The notes: generated by a model not told the origin, from the sequence alone. A stretch of 64,000 nt of DNA from VXNE01 sp965206615 (GCA_965206615.1 CBDBKI010000002.1:1-64000), one strand, 5' to 3'; positions 52,685-62,206 are shown, numbered from the stretch's first letter. Translations and numbers: made by a program.

Positions 52685-54285
52685 GTCGCCCGCTCGACCG
52701 GCCGGCGCGGGAGCCCGAGGACACGGTTGTCGAACCGGTCGGTCTGCGCGCATTCCTGCAACCCAGGGTGGCTGCGCTCCTGTTCCTCGGGTTTTCGGCC
52801 GGGCTCCCGCTGCTCCTCATTTTCGCGACACTCTCGCTCTGGCTTCGGGAAGCCGGCGTCGAGCGCGCTGCGGTGACCTACTTCAGCTGGGCGGCCCTCG
52901 GCTATTCGTTCAAGTTCGTCTGGGCTCCGCTCATCGACAGGTTGCCCCTGCCGGTGCTCGGGCGATGTCTCGGGCAGCGGCGCAGTTGGTTGCTGGTTGC
53001 GCAACTCGCGGTCATCGCGTCGATCGCCGCCATGGCGTTCAGCGATCCGAGTACCTCCGTGGGGCTTTCCACGATGGCGTTTGCGGCCGTTGCCGTGGGT
53101 TTCTCGGGAGCGACGCAGGACATCGTGGTCGATGCCTATCGTATCGAGGTGGCGGACGAGTCCCTGCAGACCCTGCTCGCGTCGGCATACGTCGCCGGCT
53201 ATCGGGCCGGAATGCTGGTCGCCGGCGCGGGTGCGCTGTACCTGGCCGCAGGGTTCGGCACGGACGTCGGGAACTACGCGTACGACGCCTGGAAGTGGAC
53301 GTATCTGTGCATGGCCGGGACGATGCTGGTGGGCGTCGGGACGACGCTCGCCGTGCGCGAGCCGGTTCGTCGGGACCTCTCGGGCCTGCTCCACGGCACC
53401 TCCGACTACGCGCGCTTTTTCCTGTTGTTCGCGATCCTCGTGGCGACGTTCGTGACCGTATTCGTCGCGCTGTCGGATGCCGCCTCCGCGCTGCACGCAT
53501 GGTCCTCCGGGCGCCTGGGGGCGTTTCGGGCGGTGGCGGCGTTCCTCGTGGAGGCGGGGCGGCTGGCGGTGGCGCTGGCCGCGGCGCTGGCCGTGGCACG
53601 GGTGTGCGTCGGGGTCGGGGTCGCCCGCGCCGACACGCTGCGCGACACCTACGTCGCGCCGGTCGCGGACTTCGTGCGCCGCTACGGACGCGGCGTCGTC
53701 CCGATAGTGCTGCTGGTGGGCTTCTACCGGGTATCCGACATCGTGCTCGGGGTGATCGCCAACGTTTTCTATGCCGACATGGGCTACAGCAAGGAAGCGA
53801 TCGCCACCGTCACCAAGGTCTTCGGCATCTGGATGACCATCCTGGGCGGCTTCCTGGGCGCCGTGCTGGCGCTGAAGTACGGCGTCATGAGGGTCCTCAT
53901 GCTGGGCGCCGTGCTGACGGTGGCCACCAACCTGCTTTTCATCGCGCTGGCGGAAGCGCCGGGGGACATGCTGCTCTTCTACGCGGTGATCGGCGCGGAC
54001 AACCTGACAGCGGGGCTCGCGAGCGCGGCGTTCGTCGCGTACCTGTCGAGCCTCACGAACATCTCCTTCACGGCCGTGCAGTACGCGATCCTGAGTTCCC
54101 TGATGACGCTCTTTCCGAAACTCCTCGGCGGGTATTCGGGTGGCGTGGTGGACGCGTTCGGGTACTCGACCTTCTTTCTCGGCGCCGCATCGATCGGCAT
54201 TCCGGTATTCTTCCTGATCGTCTGGGCGGCGCGTTTCGGGAGGCCTCGGGACGATGACGTCACGGTCGTACCAGCGAGCGGCTGA
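52681..54285 (+). CDS. ampG: AmpG-type muropeptide permease (MFS)
   Basis: 534 residues with 12-14 membrane helices. The N-terminus matches AmpG: FLGFSAGLPLLLIFATLSLWLRE (about 37-59), SYSFKF-like stretch FKFVWAPLIDR, GQRRSWL, and GATQDIVVDAYRIE. Imports anhydro-muropeptides into the cytoplasm for wall recycling, where AmpD (also in this window at 59011) acts on them. TTG at 52681 is the likely start because the preceding stop overlaps it. A 60-residue insertion near 270-330 lengthens the protein over the E. coli form (491). Confidence 0.9.
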   Translation: MSRPLDRPAREPEDTVVEPVGLRAFLQPRVAALLFLGFSAGLPLLLIFATLSLWLREAGVERAAVTYFSWAALGYSFKFVWAPLIDRLPLPVLGRCLGQRRSWLLVAQLAVIASIAAMAFSDPSTSVGLSTMAFAAVAVGFSGATQDIVVDAYRIEVADESLQTLLASAYVAGYRAGMLVAGAGALYLAAGFGTDVGNYAYDAWKWTYLCMAGTMLVGVGTTLAVREPVRRDLSGLLHGTSDYARFFLLFAILVATFVTVFVALSDAASALHAWSSGRLGAFRAVAAFLVEAGRLAVALAAALAVARVCVGVGVARADTLRDTYVAPVADFVRRYGRGVVPIVLLVGFYRVSDIVLGVIANVFYADMGYSKEAIATVTKVFGIWMTILGGFLGAVLALKYGVMRVLMLGAVLTVATNLLFIALAEAPGDMLLFYAVIGADNLTAGLASAAFVAYLSSLTNISFTAVQYAILSSLMTLFPKLLGGYSGGVVDAFGYSTFFLGAASIGIPVFFLIVWAARFGRPRDDDVTVVPASG

Positions 54286-54329
54286 CGGATGCGCGCCCAC
54301 GGCGCCGCGAGCACTCGGGAGAGGAACCC

Positions 54330-54875
54330 ATGGCGGACCGCATCAGCCGGGTCGTGACCCGCACCGGGGACGGCGGAGAGACGTCGCTGGCTGACGGCAA
54401 GCGCTATCCAAAGCACCATCCCCGCCTTGCCCTGATAGGCACCCTGGACGAGGCGAACAGCTTCATCGGACTGCTCGCGGCCCGAGTGGAAGCAGGGCAC
54501 GGGGCGATGCTGGCGAGCGTCCAGTCGCGCCTCTTCGACGTCGGCGGCGCGGTCGCGACGGGCGGGACCGCGGCCCCCTGGGGCGACCTCGCGGGCGCCG
54601 TTGCGGAGGAGACGGAGCGGCTGAACGTACAGTTGCCACCGCTCAGGGAGTTCGTGCTGCCGGGCGGGGACGAGATCGTGGCGCTGGCCCACGTCGCGCG
54701 GAGCGTCGTGCGCCGGGCGGAACGCGCCTTCTGGGAGGAGGCCGGGGGGTTGCCCCGTCTGGTCGATGCCCAGGTCGGTGCATACCTGAACCGGATTTCG
54801 GATTACTTCTTCGTGCTCGCCCGTACCGTCGCGCGGGAACGTGGCATTGCCGAAGTGCTATGGGAGCCGCTGTAG
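54330..54875 (+). CDS. Cob(I)alamin adenosyltransferase, PduO type
   Basis: 181 residues from ATG 54330 (GAGAGGA upstream). PduO-family marks are TRTGDGGETSLADG, LDEANSFIGLL, LPGG near residue 112, ARSVVRRAER, and LNRISDYFFVLAR. The five-helix enzyme transfers the adenosyl group of ATP to cob(I)alamin to make coenzyme B12. The stop TAG comes from the dispersed repeat that begins at 54872. No B12 synthesis genes are adjacent, so it may serve salvage. Confidence 0.93.
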   Translation: MADRISRVVTRTGDGGETSLADGKRYPKHHPRLALIGTLDEANSFIGLLAARVEAGHGAMLASVQSRLFDVGGAVATGGTAAPWGDLAGAVAEETERLNVQLPPLREFVLPGGDEIVALAHVARSVVRRAERAFWEEAGGLPRLVDAQVGAYLNRISDYFFVLARTVARERGIAEVLWEPL

Positions 54876-54949
54876 GGGACGCCCTTGAGGCGTCCCGTCC
54901 CGAATGCGTGCACGACCCCAACACGGGCGACCGCAAGGGTCGCCCCTAC
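54872..54949. repeat. Dispersed 78-bp palindrome-ended repeat
   Basis: Starts GTAGGGGACGCC and ends GGTCGCCCCTAC, with the core GTGCACGACCCCAACACGGGC. It sits between two convergent genes and supplies both stop codons: TAG at 54873-54875 for the adenosyltransferase and CTA at 54946-54948 for aceF on the other strand. Confidence 0.9.
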
Positions 54950-56223
54950 AGCACGAGCCGCCGAATGTCGCCGAGAATGCGCGTCAGTTCCAGCACGAAA
55001 CTCCCACCTTCGACGCCGTTGATCGCCCGGTGGTCGTACGACAGGGACAGCGGCAGCATCTGGCGTGGCTCGAACGACGCACCGTTCCAGCGGGGCTTGG
55101 TCTCGAGCCGCCCCACTCCGAGGATCGCCACCTCCGGTGCGTTCACGATGGGCGTGAATCCGGTGCCGCCCTGTCGGCCGAGGCTCGACACCGTGAAACA
55201 GCCGCCGCTGAGCTGGTCCGGCGTCACCTTGCCGGCACGGGCGCGCTCGGAGAGGTCTGCGATCTCGGCCGCGAGCGCCCAGACGCCCTTCCTGTCCACG
55301 TCCCGGACGACGGGCACGACCAGGCCGTCCTCGGTATCGACGGCGAACCCGACGTGGCGGTAGTGCTTGAGGACGAGGCCGTCCGCGCGTTCGTTGAGCG
55401 ACGCGCATAGCCGGGGGAATGCCAGGAGGTTCTCCGCGCAGGCCTTCATCACGAACGGCAGGGGCGTCAGCCTGACGCCACGCGCCTGTGCCTGGTCCGC
55501 GAGCGACCGGCGGAAGCCCTCGAGGTCCGTCACGTCGGCGTCGTCGTGCTGCGTCACGTGGACGACGTTGAGCCAGCTGCGGTGCAGGTTGCGGGCGCCC
55601 CGGGCACGGATGCGCGTGAGCGGCGCCTCTTCGACGGGCCCGAATTTCGCGAAATCGATGACGGGCACCCGGGGCAGCCCGCCGGTACCCGGCGCGGGGC
55701 CGTGTGTCATGGCGACCTTCACGAAGCCCTTGACGTCGTCCTTGACGATGCGCCCGCGCGGGCCCGAGCCGCGCAACTGCGCGAGGTCCACGCCGAGTTC
55801 CCGGGCGAGGCGGCGTACGGCGGGACCCGCATAGACGCTCGCCCCGTCAGCGACGGTCTCGGCTGGCAGAGCCGTTGCGGGTTCCGGCTGCGTCTGCGTG
55901 CGGGACGCCGCGGGTAGTGGTTTCTCCGGGGCGGGCCGCGCGGTGAGCCGAGTGTCCGCGGGCGTCGTGGTGTCCGACGTCTCTTCTGTCACTTCGAGCA
56001 CGGCGACCACATGTCCCGTGTTGACGAGGTCGCCGAGCTCGACCCGGATTTCGGCAACGGTACCGGCGAACGGAGATGGCACCTCCATCGACGCCTTGTC
56101 GGACTCGATGACGATGAGCGCGCCGTCCACCGCGACCGCGTCGCCGGGGCCGACGCACAGTTCGATGACCTCGACGTCCTCCGCGTCACCGATGTCGGGG
56201 ATCAGTACCTGTTGTACGCTCAC
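54946..56223 (-). CDS. aceF: Pyruvate dehydrogenase E2, dihydrolipoyl acetyltransferase
   Basis: 425 residues from GTG 56223, overlapping the aceE stop (GTGA). One lipoyl domain (ESDKASMEVPSP, with the modified lysine) is followed by a Pro/Ala-rich linker and a peripheral-subunit-binding domain (GPAVRRLARELGVDL, then GSGPRGRIVKDDV). The catalytic domain ends in SLSYDHRAING with the active-site histidine and aspartate. E. coli AceF has three lipoyl domains; the single one here makes it short, as in many other bacteria. It moves acetyl groups from E1 to CoA. E3 is not in the window. Confidence 0.96.
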   Translation of the reverse strand: MSVQQVLIPDIGDAEDVEVIELCVGPGDAVAVDGALIVIESDKASMEVPSPFAGTVAEIRVELGDLVNTGHVVAVLEVTEETSDTTTPADTRLTARPAPEKPLPAASRTQTQPEPATALPAETVADGASVYAGPAVRRLARELGVDLAQLRGSGPRGRIVKDDVKGFVKVAMTHGPAPGTGGLPRVPVIDFAKFGPVEEAPLTRIRARGARNLHRSWLNVVHVTQHDDADVTDLEGFRRSLADQAQARGVRLTPLPFVMKACAENLLAFPRLCASLNERADGLVLKHYRHVGFAVDTEDGLVVPVVRDVDRKGVWALAAEIADLSERARAGKVTPDQLSGGCFTVSSLGRQGGTGFTPIVNAPEVAILGVGRLETKPRWNGASFEPRQMLPLSLSYDHRAINGVEGGSFVLELTRILGDIRRLVL

Positions 56224-58892
56224 GTGTATCTCGGGTTCGGCTTGTCGGGGTCGATACCGAGGTCGTCCATGGCGTCCTGCACCCGCGCCTCGGGGATCAT
56301 CTGGCGTCGCGCGAGCTGCTCGAGCGCGGCGAGGGTCACGAATCTCTCGTCCACCTCGAAGAAGTGGCGCAACCGGGAGCGCGTGTCGCTGCGGCCGAAC
56401 CCGTCGGTCCCGAGGACGCGGTATGGCGCGTCGAACAGCCCCCGGATCGACTCCGCCTGCGCGCGCACGTAGTCGCTGGACGCCACCACCGGAACATCGC
56501 CGTCGAGACAGCGCGCCGCGTGGCATCTGCGGGGCTCTTCGCCCGGATGCAGCAGGTTCCAGCGTTCCACGTCCGCACCCTCACGGGCGAGCTCGGAGAA
56601 ACTCGTGACGCTCCACACCTCGCTCGCCACGTCGTAGTCCGCCTGCAGGCGCTCGGCGGCCTCGAGCACCTCGCGCAGGATGACGCCACTGCCGAGCAGG
56701 CGCACACGTCGCGGTTGATCGGCATCGAATGCGCCACAGGTTCGCAGCCGGTACATGCCCTTCAGGATGTCCTCGGACACGCCCGCCGGCATGGCCGGCT
56801 GGACATAGTTCTCGTTCATCACGGTGACGTAGTAGAAGACGCGCTCACGCTCGGCGACCATGCGGCGCAGACCATCGTGGACGATGACCGCGAGTTCGTA
56901 AGCGTAGCAGGGGTCGTAGGCCACGCAGTTCGGGATGGTCGAGGCGAGCACGTGACTGTGTCCATCCTGATGTTGCAGTCCCTCGCCGTTCAGGGTCGTG
57001 CGTCCGGCCGTCGCCCCGATGAGAAAGCCGCGGCTCTGCGAATCGCCCGCCGCCCACGCCAGATCGCCGACGCGCTGGAAACCGAACATGGAGTAGAAGA
57101 TGTAGAACGGAATCAGTGTGTAGCGGTGCGCGCTGTAGGACGTCGCGGCCGCGAGCCACGCGGCGAACGCGCCGGCCTCGTTGATGCCCTCTTCGAGCAT
57201 CTGGCCGTTGAGGGACTCGCGGTAGGAAGCGATCTCGCCGTGGTCCTCGGGCTCGTAGAGCTGGCCGACGGAAGAATAGATGCCGAGCTGACGGAACATG
57301 CCTTCCATGCCGAAGGTGCGCGCCTCGTCGGGGACGATCGGCACGACGCGCTCGCCGATGGCCTCGTCGCGGGCCAGCGTGGAGAGCATGCGCACGAACG
57401 ACATCGTCGTGGAGACGGTCCGTTTGCCGGAGCCTTGCAGGTGCTGCCGGAAGACGTCGAGCGGGGGCACGGCAAGGTCGGCCGTGTCCATGACCCGCTT
57501 CGGAAGCGGTCCGCCGAGGCCTTCCCGCTGTTTCTTCAGGTACACCGTCTCCGGCGCATCCGCGGCCGGACGGTAATACGGAACGCTTTCGAGTTCTTCG
57601 TCCGAGAGCGGCACGTCGAAGCGGTCGCGGAAGTGCTTGAGGTCGTCGAGGTCGAGCTTCTTGACCTGGTGGGTCGTGTTCTCGGACTCTCCCGCATCGC
57701 CCATCCCGTAGCCCTTGACCGTCTTGGCCAGGATGACGGTGGGCTCGTCTGGGTGATTGACGGCGCCGTGGTAGGCCGCAAACACCTTGTAGGGGTCGTG
57801 GCCGCCCCGGTTCAGCCGCATGATGTCGTCGTCCGAAAGGTGCGCGACGAGTTCAAGCAGTTCCGGATGGCGGCCGAAGAAGTGCTCGCGGGTGTAGCCG
57901 CCGCCCTTCGCCTTGTAGTTCTGGTATTCGCCGTCGACCGTCTCGTTCATGCGCTGCTGGAGCAGCCCCGTGCGGTCCCTGGCGAGAATCGGGTCCCAGT
58001 GGCGGCCCCACACGACCTTGATGACGTTCCAGCCGGCGCCGCGGAACTCGCCCTCGAGTTCCTGGATGATCTTGCCGTTGCCGCGTACGGGTCCGTCGAG
58101 GCGCTGCAGGTTGCAGTTCACGACGAAGATGAGGTTGTCGAGGCGCTCGCGGCCGGCGAGCGCCAGCGCTCCGAGCGATTCCGGCTCGTCGCACTCGCCG
58201 TCGCCGAGGAATGCCCACACCTTCCGATGGCCCATGGGGAGCAGCCCGCGCCGGTCGAGGTACTTCATGATGTGGGCCTGGTAGACGGCCTGGATCGGCC
58301 CGAGCCCCATCGACACGGTCGGGAACTGCCAGTACTCCGGCATCAGCCAGGGGTGCGGATAGGACGACAGGCCGGTTCCGTCGACTTCCCGGCGGAAGCC
58401 GTCGAGCTGCCGTTCGGTGAGTCGGCCCTCGAGGAAGGAGCGTGCGTAGATACCCGGGGCGGAGTGGCCCTGGAAATAGATCAGGTCGCCGGCGTCGTCC
58501 TCGGTCGGCCCGCGGAAGAAGTAGTTGAAGCCGATGTCGTAGAGCGTCGCCGAGGAGGCGAAGGTCGAGATGTGACCGCCCAGACTGCCGTCGCTCCGGT
58601 TCGCGCGTACGACCATCGCCAGCGCGTTCCACCGGATCAGGGAACGGATCCGCCGTTCCATGAAGAGGTCCCCCGGCATGAAGGCCTCCTCGGTGACGGG
58701 TATCGTGTTCCGATAGGGGGTCGTGATCGTGTACGGGAGCCGCGCGCCGGTCTGCGTCATGCGTGCCGACAGCCGTTCGAGCAGGAAGTTCGCACGATCC
58801 GTCCCGCTCCGGTCGAGCACGTATTCGAGAGCATCGAGCCACTCGCGCGTCTCGTCCGGGTCGATGTCCTTGAGGCTCCTGGGGTAGTCCAT
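56220..58892 (-). CDS. aceE: Pyruvate dehydrogenase E1, homodimeric
   Basis: 890 residues, the size of E. coli AceE (887). Thiamine-diphosphate binding is shown by GDGECDEPESLGAL and the NLQRLDGPVRGNGKI region. Further AceE blocks are GGHISTFASSATLYD, HSAPGIYARSFLEGRL, VPIVPDEARTFGMEGMFR and DGFGRSDTR near the end. It decarboxylates pyruvate and hands acetyl to E2. ATG 58892 was chosen because the longer frame to 58985 adds non-family residues. Operon aceE-aceF with a 4-base overlap. Confidence 0.97.
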   Translation of the reverse strand: MDYPRSLKDIDPDETREWLDALEYVLDRSGTDRANFLLERLSARMTQTGARLPYTITTPYRNTIPVTEEAFMPGDLFMERRIRSLIRWNALAMVVRANRSDGSLGGHISTFASSATLYDIGFNYFFRGPTEDDAGDLIYFQGHSAPGIYARSFLEGRLTERQLDGFRREVDGTGLSSYPHPWLMPEYWQFPTVSMGLGPIQAVYQAHIMKYLDRRGLLPMGHRKVWAFLGDGECDEPESLGALALAGRERLDNLIFVVNCNLQRLDGPVRGNGKIIQELEGEFRGAGWNVIKVVWGRHWDPILARDRTGLLQQRMNETVDGEYQNYKAKGGGYTREHFFGRHPELLELVAHLSDDDIMRLNRGGHDPYKVFAAYHGAVNHPDEPTVILAKTVKGYGMGDAGESENTTHQVKKLDLDDLKHFRDRFDVPLSDEELESVPYYRPAADAPETVYLKKQREGLGGPLPKRVMDTADLAVPPLDVFRQHLQGSGKRTVSTTMSFVRMLSTLARDEAIGERVVPIVPDEARTFGMEGMFRQLGIYSSVGQLYEPEDHGEIASYRESLNGQMLEEGINEAGAFAAWLAAATSYSAHRYTLIPFYIFYSMFGFQRVGDLAWAAGDSQSRGFLIGATAGRTTLNGEGLQHQDGHSHVLASTIPNCVAYDPCYAYELAVIVHDGLRRMVAERERVFYYVTVMNENYVQPAMPAGVSEDILKGMYRLRTCGAFDADQPRRVRLLGSGVILREVLEAAERLQADYDVASEVWSVTSFSELAREGADVERWNLLHPGEEPRRCHAARCLDGDVPVVASSDYVRAQAESIRGLFDAPYRVLGTDGFGRSDTRSRLRHFFEVDERFVTLAALEQLARRQMIPEARVQDAMDDLGIDPDKPNPRYT

Positions 58893-59010
58893 CTTCGTCC
58901 GTAGCGATCGGCAGGAGATTATATGCCCTTGGGTGGTCACGCACGGCCGGTCGGCGGCCGCTGGGTCGGAGCGGGGCAGGATCACCCCGGCCGCTTCGTG
59001 ATCGCGAGGC

Positions 59011-59574
59011 TCAAGGGGGCGACGTTTGTCGCAGGACGCCGCGTAACGCGCGGGACCAGTCGAAGCGGGGCCCCGGGTCCGTCTTGCGCCCGGGCGCGAC
59101 TTCGTTGTGGCCGACGATGGCGCTCGGGTCGATACGGGGATAGCGCGACCGGAGGGCGCCGAGCACCTGGGCGAGGGCGTCGTACTGGCGGTCGGTGTAG
59201 GAGTGCTCGTCCGTACCCTCGAGTTCGATGCCGATCGCGAAGCGGTTGCAGTCCGTGCGGCCTCGATGGCTCGATGCGCCGGCGTGCCAGGCGCGCCGGT
59301 CGAAGGGCACGAACTGCAGCACGCTCCCGGTGCGGGCGATCAGGATATGTGCGGAAACGCGCACGTCCTTGAGATCCGCCAGCCGTGGGTCCGTGCCGGT
59401 GTCGAGTCGGTTGCAGAAGAGCTCCTCGATGCGCCCGCCCCCGAACTCCCCCGGTGGGAGCGAGATGCCGTGAACGACCACGAGGGAGATGTCCGCGGGA
59501 TCCGGTCGCGCGTCCTGGTTGGGGGACGGCAGGCGCCGGACATTCGTCAGCCAATGGTCGGGGCTTACGATCAC
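59011..59574 (-). CDS. ampD: 1,6-anhydro-N-acetylmuramyl-L-alanine amidase AmpD
   Basis: 187 residues from GTG 59574 (E. coli AmpD has 183). The amidase_2 fold is clear: ISLVVVHGISLPPGEFGG with the first zinc histidine, RVSAHILI with the second, FDRRAWHAGAS, NRFAIGIELEG, and HNEVAPGRKTDPGPRFDW carrying the last zinc ligands. Cytoplasmic, it cuts the stem peptide from anhydro-muropeptides brought in by AmpG. The last residues (QTSPP) lie in sequence resembling the end of the dispersed repeat family, so a decayed copy probably forms the C-terminus. Confidence 0.95.
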   Translation of the reverse strand: MIVSPDHWLTNVRRLPSPNQDARPDPADISLVVVHGISLPPGEFGGGRIEELFCNRLDTGTDPRLADLKDVRVSAHILIARTGSVLQFVPFDRRAWHAGASSHRGRTDCNRFAIGIELEGTDEHSYTDRQYDALAQVLGALRSRYPRIDPSAIVGHNEVAPGRKTDPGPRFDWSRALRGVLRQTSPP

Positions 59575-59598
59575 ACGTCGATGATAGCCGCTGCAACC

Positions 59599-59679
59599 GT
59601 CGGGGCGACGCTTGTCGTCGCCCGTGTCGAGCCTGTGCAAGCCCTTGGCGACGGGACGGGACAAGCACGTCCCCTGTAC
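59599..59679. repeat. Dispersed 81-bp palindrome-ended repeat, reverse orientation
   Basis: Reads GTCGGGGCGACG to CGTCCCCTGTAC, with the family core on the minus strand (GGGCTTGCACAGGCTCGACACGGGCGAC, positions 59620-59650 as a region). It lies just upstream of ampD. The rest of the 59575-59891 gap holds a hairpin at 59690-59712 and the left side of the IS110 remnant. Confidence 0.75.
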
Positions 59680-59689
59680 GCTTCTAAAC

Positions 59690-59712
59690 GTTTCGCGGCA
59701 CCGCCGCGAAAC
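59690..59712. repeat. Perfect 10-bp hairpin before the IS110 remnant
   Basis: GTTTCGCGGC-ACC-GCCGCGAAAC. It may be a transcription terminator-like hairpin or a structured part of IS110 end DNA. Neither can be decided from this sequence. Confidence 0.5.
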
Positions 59713-59808
59713 TGGGCAGAGCTGCCGGGAGCGACCACCCGTCCCCTGTGCCGCGAGCACCGACGTAGGACTCGTGCCCCGGCGGTTTTCTGCCGCGATG
59801 GACGCCCA

Positions 59809-61286
59809 GTGAACAGTCCGCGCCTCGAGCGCCAGTACAGGGACAGGTGAGCACATGCCTGCAGCATCGGGGGAAGCAACGACGAGGAGGCATGATGTCT
59901 GAATTGAACTGGTACGTCGGCGTGGACTGGGGTGGGCAGAACCACCAGGTGTGCGTGCTCGACGGCGCTGGCGCGGTGCGTGGCGAGAACGTGTTCGCGC
60001 ACAGCGGGCCGGGGCTGGCGGCGATGGCGGCGTGGATCGCCGAGACGGTTGCCGCGGCGCCGTCCGAGACGGTCGGGGTGGCGATCGAGACGCCACGCGG
60101 TCCGGTGGTGGAGAGCTTGCTGGCGCACGGCCTGGCGTGCACGCGATCAACCCGAAGCAGCTCGACCGGTTCCGCGACCGGTACTCGCCGGCGGGCGCCA
60201 AGGACGACCGCCGCGACGCGCGCGTGCTGGCCTCGGCGCTGCGCACCGACCCACAGTGCCTGCGGCGCGTGCAGACGTCCGCCCCGGTGGTCGTCGAACT
60301 GCGCGAGTGGACGCGGACCCACGACGAACTCAAGGGCGAGCGGGTGCGGCTGACCAACCGCATGCGCGACCTGCTGTGGCGCTACTACCCGGCGTTCAAC
60401 CAAGTGGTCGAAGACGACCTCGCGGCGCCGTGGGCGATGGCGCTGTGGAATACCGACGCCAGCGGCAGCGCGCGGCATGCGCCTGTCGTCGTACGACAAG
60501 TTGTTGAAAAAGCACAGGGTCCAGGCTTCGACGCAGCCACGCTGAAGGCCCGGCTGGCGCAACGGCCGCTCGACGTAGACCCGGCGTCGATGCGCGCCGC
60601 GGAGGCACATGCGTCTGCTGACCAAGCGTCTGGCCGTGGTGGTCAAGCAGCTCGCCGAGACTCAGACCCGCATCGACGCGTTCCTGGCGGAGCTCGGCGG
60701 CGCTGATCCGGCGACCACCGGCAGCGAGGATCCGCAGCCGGCAGGCGAAGGGGCAGCGCGACGCGACCATCCTGGATCCATCCCGGGAGTCGGTAGGTAC
60801 GTCCTCGCCACGCTGCTCGCAGAGGCGGATGATCCCCTGCGCCGACGAACTACCACGCCCTGCGCTGCCTGAGCGGGGCGGCGGTCACCAAACAGTCCGG
60901 CCGGGTCCGCATCGTGACGCGCCGCCTCGCAGTCCATCGGATGCGCGATGCCCTCGGCTACTGGGCGAGTGCAGAAAGACCCGGCGTGCAAGGCGCGATA
61001 CCCGCTGCGCGCCCGCGGCCACGGCCACCAACCGTCTGCTGGTGGCTTGACGCTGCGCGACGGCACGGTGTTCGACCCGCAGCACGCCCGCATGAACGGC
61101 GCCGTTGCGCATCGTCGCGCAGGGAGCGAGCGACCGTAGCGCGTGCAACGCGCGCACGTCCCGCCCGGGCGGGACGTGCGTCGAACACGGCAACCCGCCA
61201 ACCCGCCAACCCCTCGACGGAGGACGGCCTACTGACCATCCCAGCCAAAATGCACGAAACAGCACTTGCAGAACCGTGAACAGTCC
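59809..61286 (+). mobile_element. Remnant of an IS110-type insertion sequence
   Basis: The element is placed by its transposase (59892-61139) and by an 11-base direct repeat, GTGAACAGTCC, at 59809-59819 and 61276-61286. The 1.48-kb span fits IS110-type elements, which carry no long terminal inverted repeats. Whether the direct repeats are true ends is inference. The region after the transposase (61140-61275) shows nothing recognisable. Confidence 0.6.
59892..61139 (+). pseudogene. IS110-family transposase, several frameshifts
   Basis: ATG 59892 follows GAGGAGG. The RuvC-like DEDD domain starts YVGVDWGGQNHQVCVLD with the first aspartate. A lost base near 60138 moves the frame, where VHAINPKQLDRFRDRYSPAGAKDDRRDARVLA (about 60141-60236) continues, carrying the further acidic pair. 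Another change near 60600 leads to MRLLTKRLAVVVKQL and SIPGVGRYVLATLLAE, the Transposase_20 part. A third near 60850 leads to NYHALRCLSGAA with TKQSGR and the last DALGYWA. At least three lesions, so inactive. IS110 elements use a bridge RNA; none is proposed here. Confidence 0.85.
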
Positions 61287-61354
61287 TACTCGCATGGAAC
61301 CTGCGGCTTCGGTCGCTTACGCTCCCGAATTCGTTTGTTCCTGGAGGGCGACCG

Positions 61355-62206
61355 GTGCACATGGACGAGGGGACGGGGTCGCCGCCTGCCGAGGCGGTGC
61401 GTCGGCAGGTGCGGGACGCGCTGGCCGAGGATGTGGGTGGCGGCGATGTGACGGCAGCGTTGATCGCCGCAGACGAGCGCGCCCGTGCGACCGTGATCTC
61501 CCGCTCTGCGGGGGTGTTCTGCGGTGGACCGTGGATCGTTGAAGTGTGCGCCCAGGTGGACGCCGGCATCGTCGTCGAGTGGTGCGTTGACGACGGGGAC
61601 GAGATCGCGCAGGGCACGGTGTTGTTCCGTCTCTCCGGTCCGGCGCGGAGTCTGTTGACCGCGGAGCGGACGCTGCTGAACTTCACGCAGCTGCTGTCCG
61701 GGACGGCGACGGCCGCGCGTCGATGCGCCCGCGCGGTGGCCGGCACGAGTACACGCATCCTGGACACCCGCAAGACGGTCCCGGGTCTGCGCGCCGCGCA
61801 GAAGTACGCGGTGGCGGTGGGGGGCGCCCATAACCACCGCATGGGGCTGTTCGATGCGTTTCTCATCAAGGAGAACCACATTCGGGCCGCGGGCGGGATC
61901 CGCGAAGCGGTTCGGCGCGCGCGCGCCGCGCATCCGGACCTGTCGGTGGAAGTGGAGGTGGAAGACCTCGACGAGTTGCGGGAAGCCCTGGCGGCAGGAC
62001 CGGACTGCGTCATGCTCGACAATTTCACGGTCGAGGAGATGGCGGTGGCCGTGCGCGCGAACGACACCGCGACGCGCCTGGAGGCCTCGGGGGGCCTCGA
62101 ACCCGAGGATCTGGCGGCGGTTGCGCAATCCGGCGTCGACTACATCTCGGTCGGCTCGATCACCAAGAGAGTCGAGCCCCTCGACCTCTCGATGCGCTTC
62201 GACTGA
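61355..62206 (+). CDS. nadC: Nicotinate-nucleotide pyrophosphorylase (quinolinate phosphoribosyltransferase)
   Basis: 283 residues from GTG 61355, which has GGAGGG six bases before; the ATG at 61361 is too far from it. NadC marks are LAEDVGGGDVTAALI, ERTLLNFTQLLSGTAT, TRILDTRKTVPGLRAAQKYAV (61746-61810), GGAHNHRMGLFDAFLIKENH with quinolinate-binding residues, EVEVEDLDEL, and SVGSITKRVEPLDLSM. It makes nicotinate mononucleotide from quinolinate and PRPP in NAD synthesis. Single gene here. No other nad genes in view. Confidence 0.96.
   Translation: MHMDEGTGSPPAEAVRRQVRDALAEDVGGGDVTAALIAADERARATVISRSAGVFCGGPWIVEVCAQVDAGIVVEWCVDDGDEIAQGTVLFRLSGPARSLLTAERTLLNFTQLLSGTATAARRCARAVAGTSTRILDTRKTVPGLRAAQKYAVAVGGAHNHRMGLFDAFLIKENHIRAAGGIREAVRRARAAHPDLSVEVEVEDLDELREALAAGPDCVMLDNFTVEEMAVAVRANDTATRLEASGGLEPEDLAAVAQSGVDYISVGSITKRVEPLDLSMRFD

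Noticed and set aside
51907..54300. A long open frame on the minus strand opposite ampG
   Set aside because: Low-complexity His/Arg/Gly-rich translation with no motifs, and it mirrors the GC-rich third positions of ampG.
56364..58904. A long plus-strand open frame opposite aceE
   Set aside because: It is an antisense shadow of a well conserved gene; no family features.
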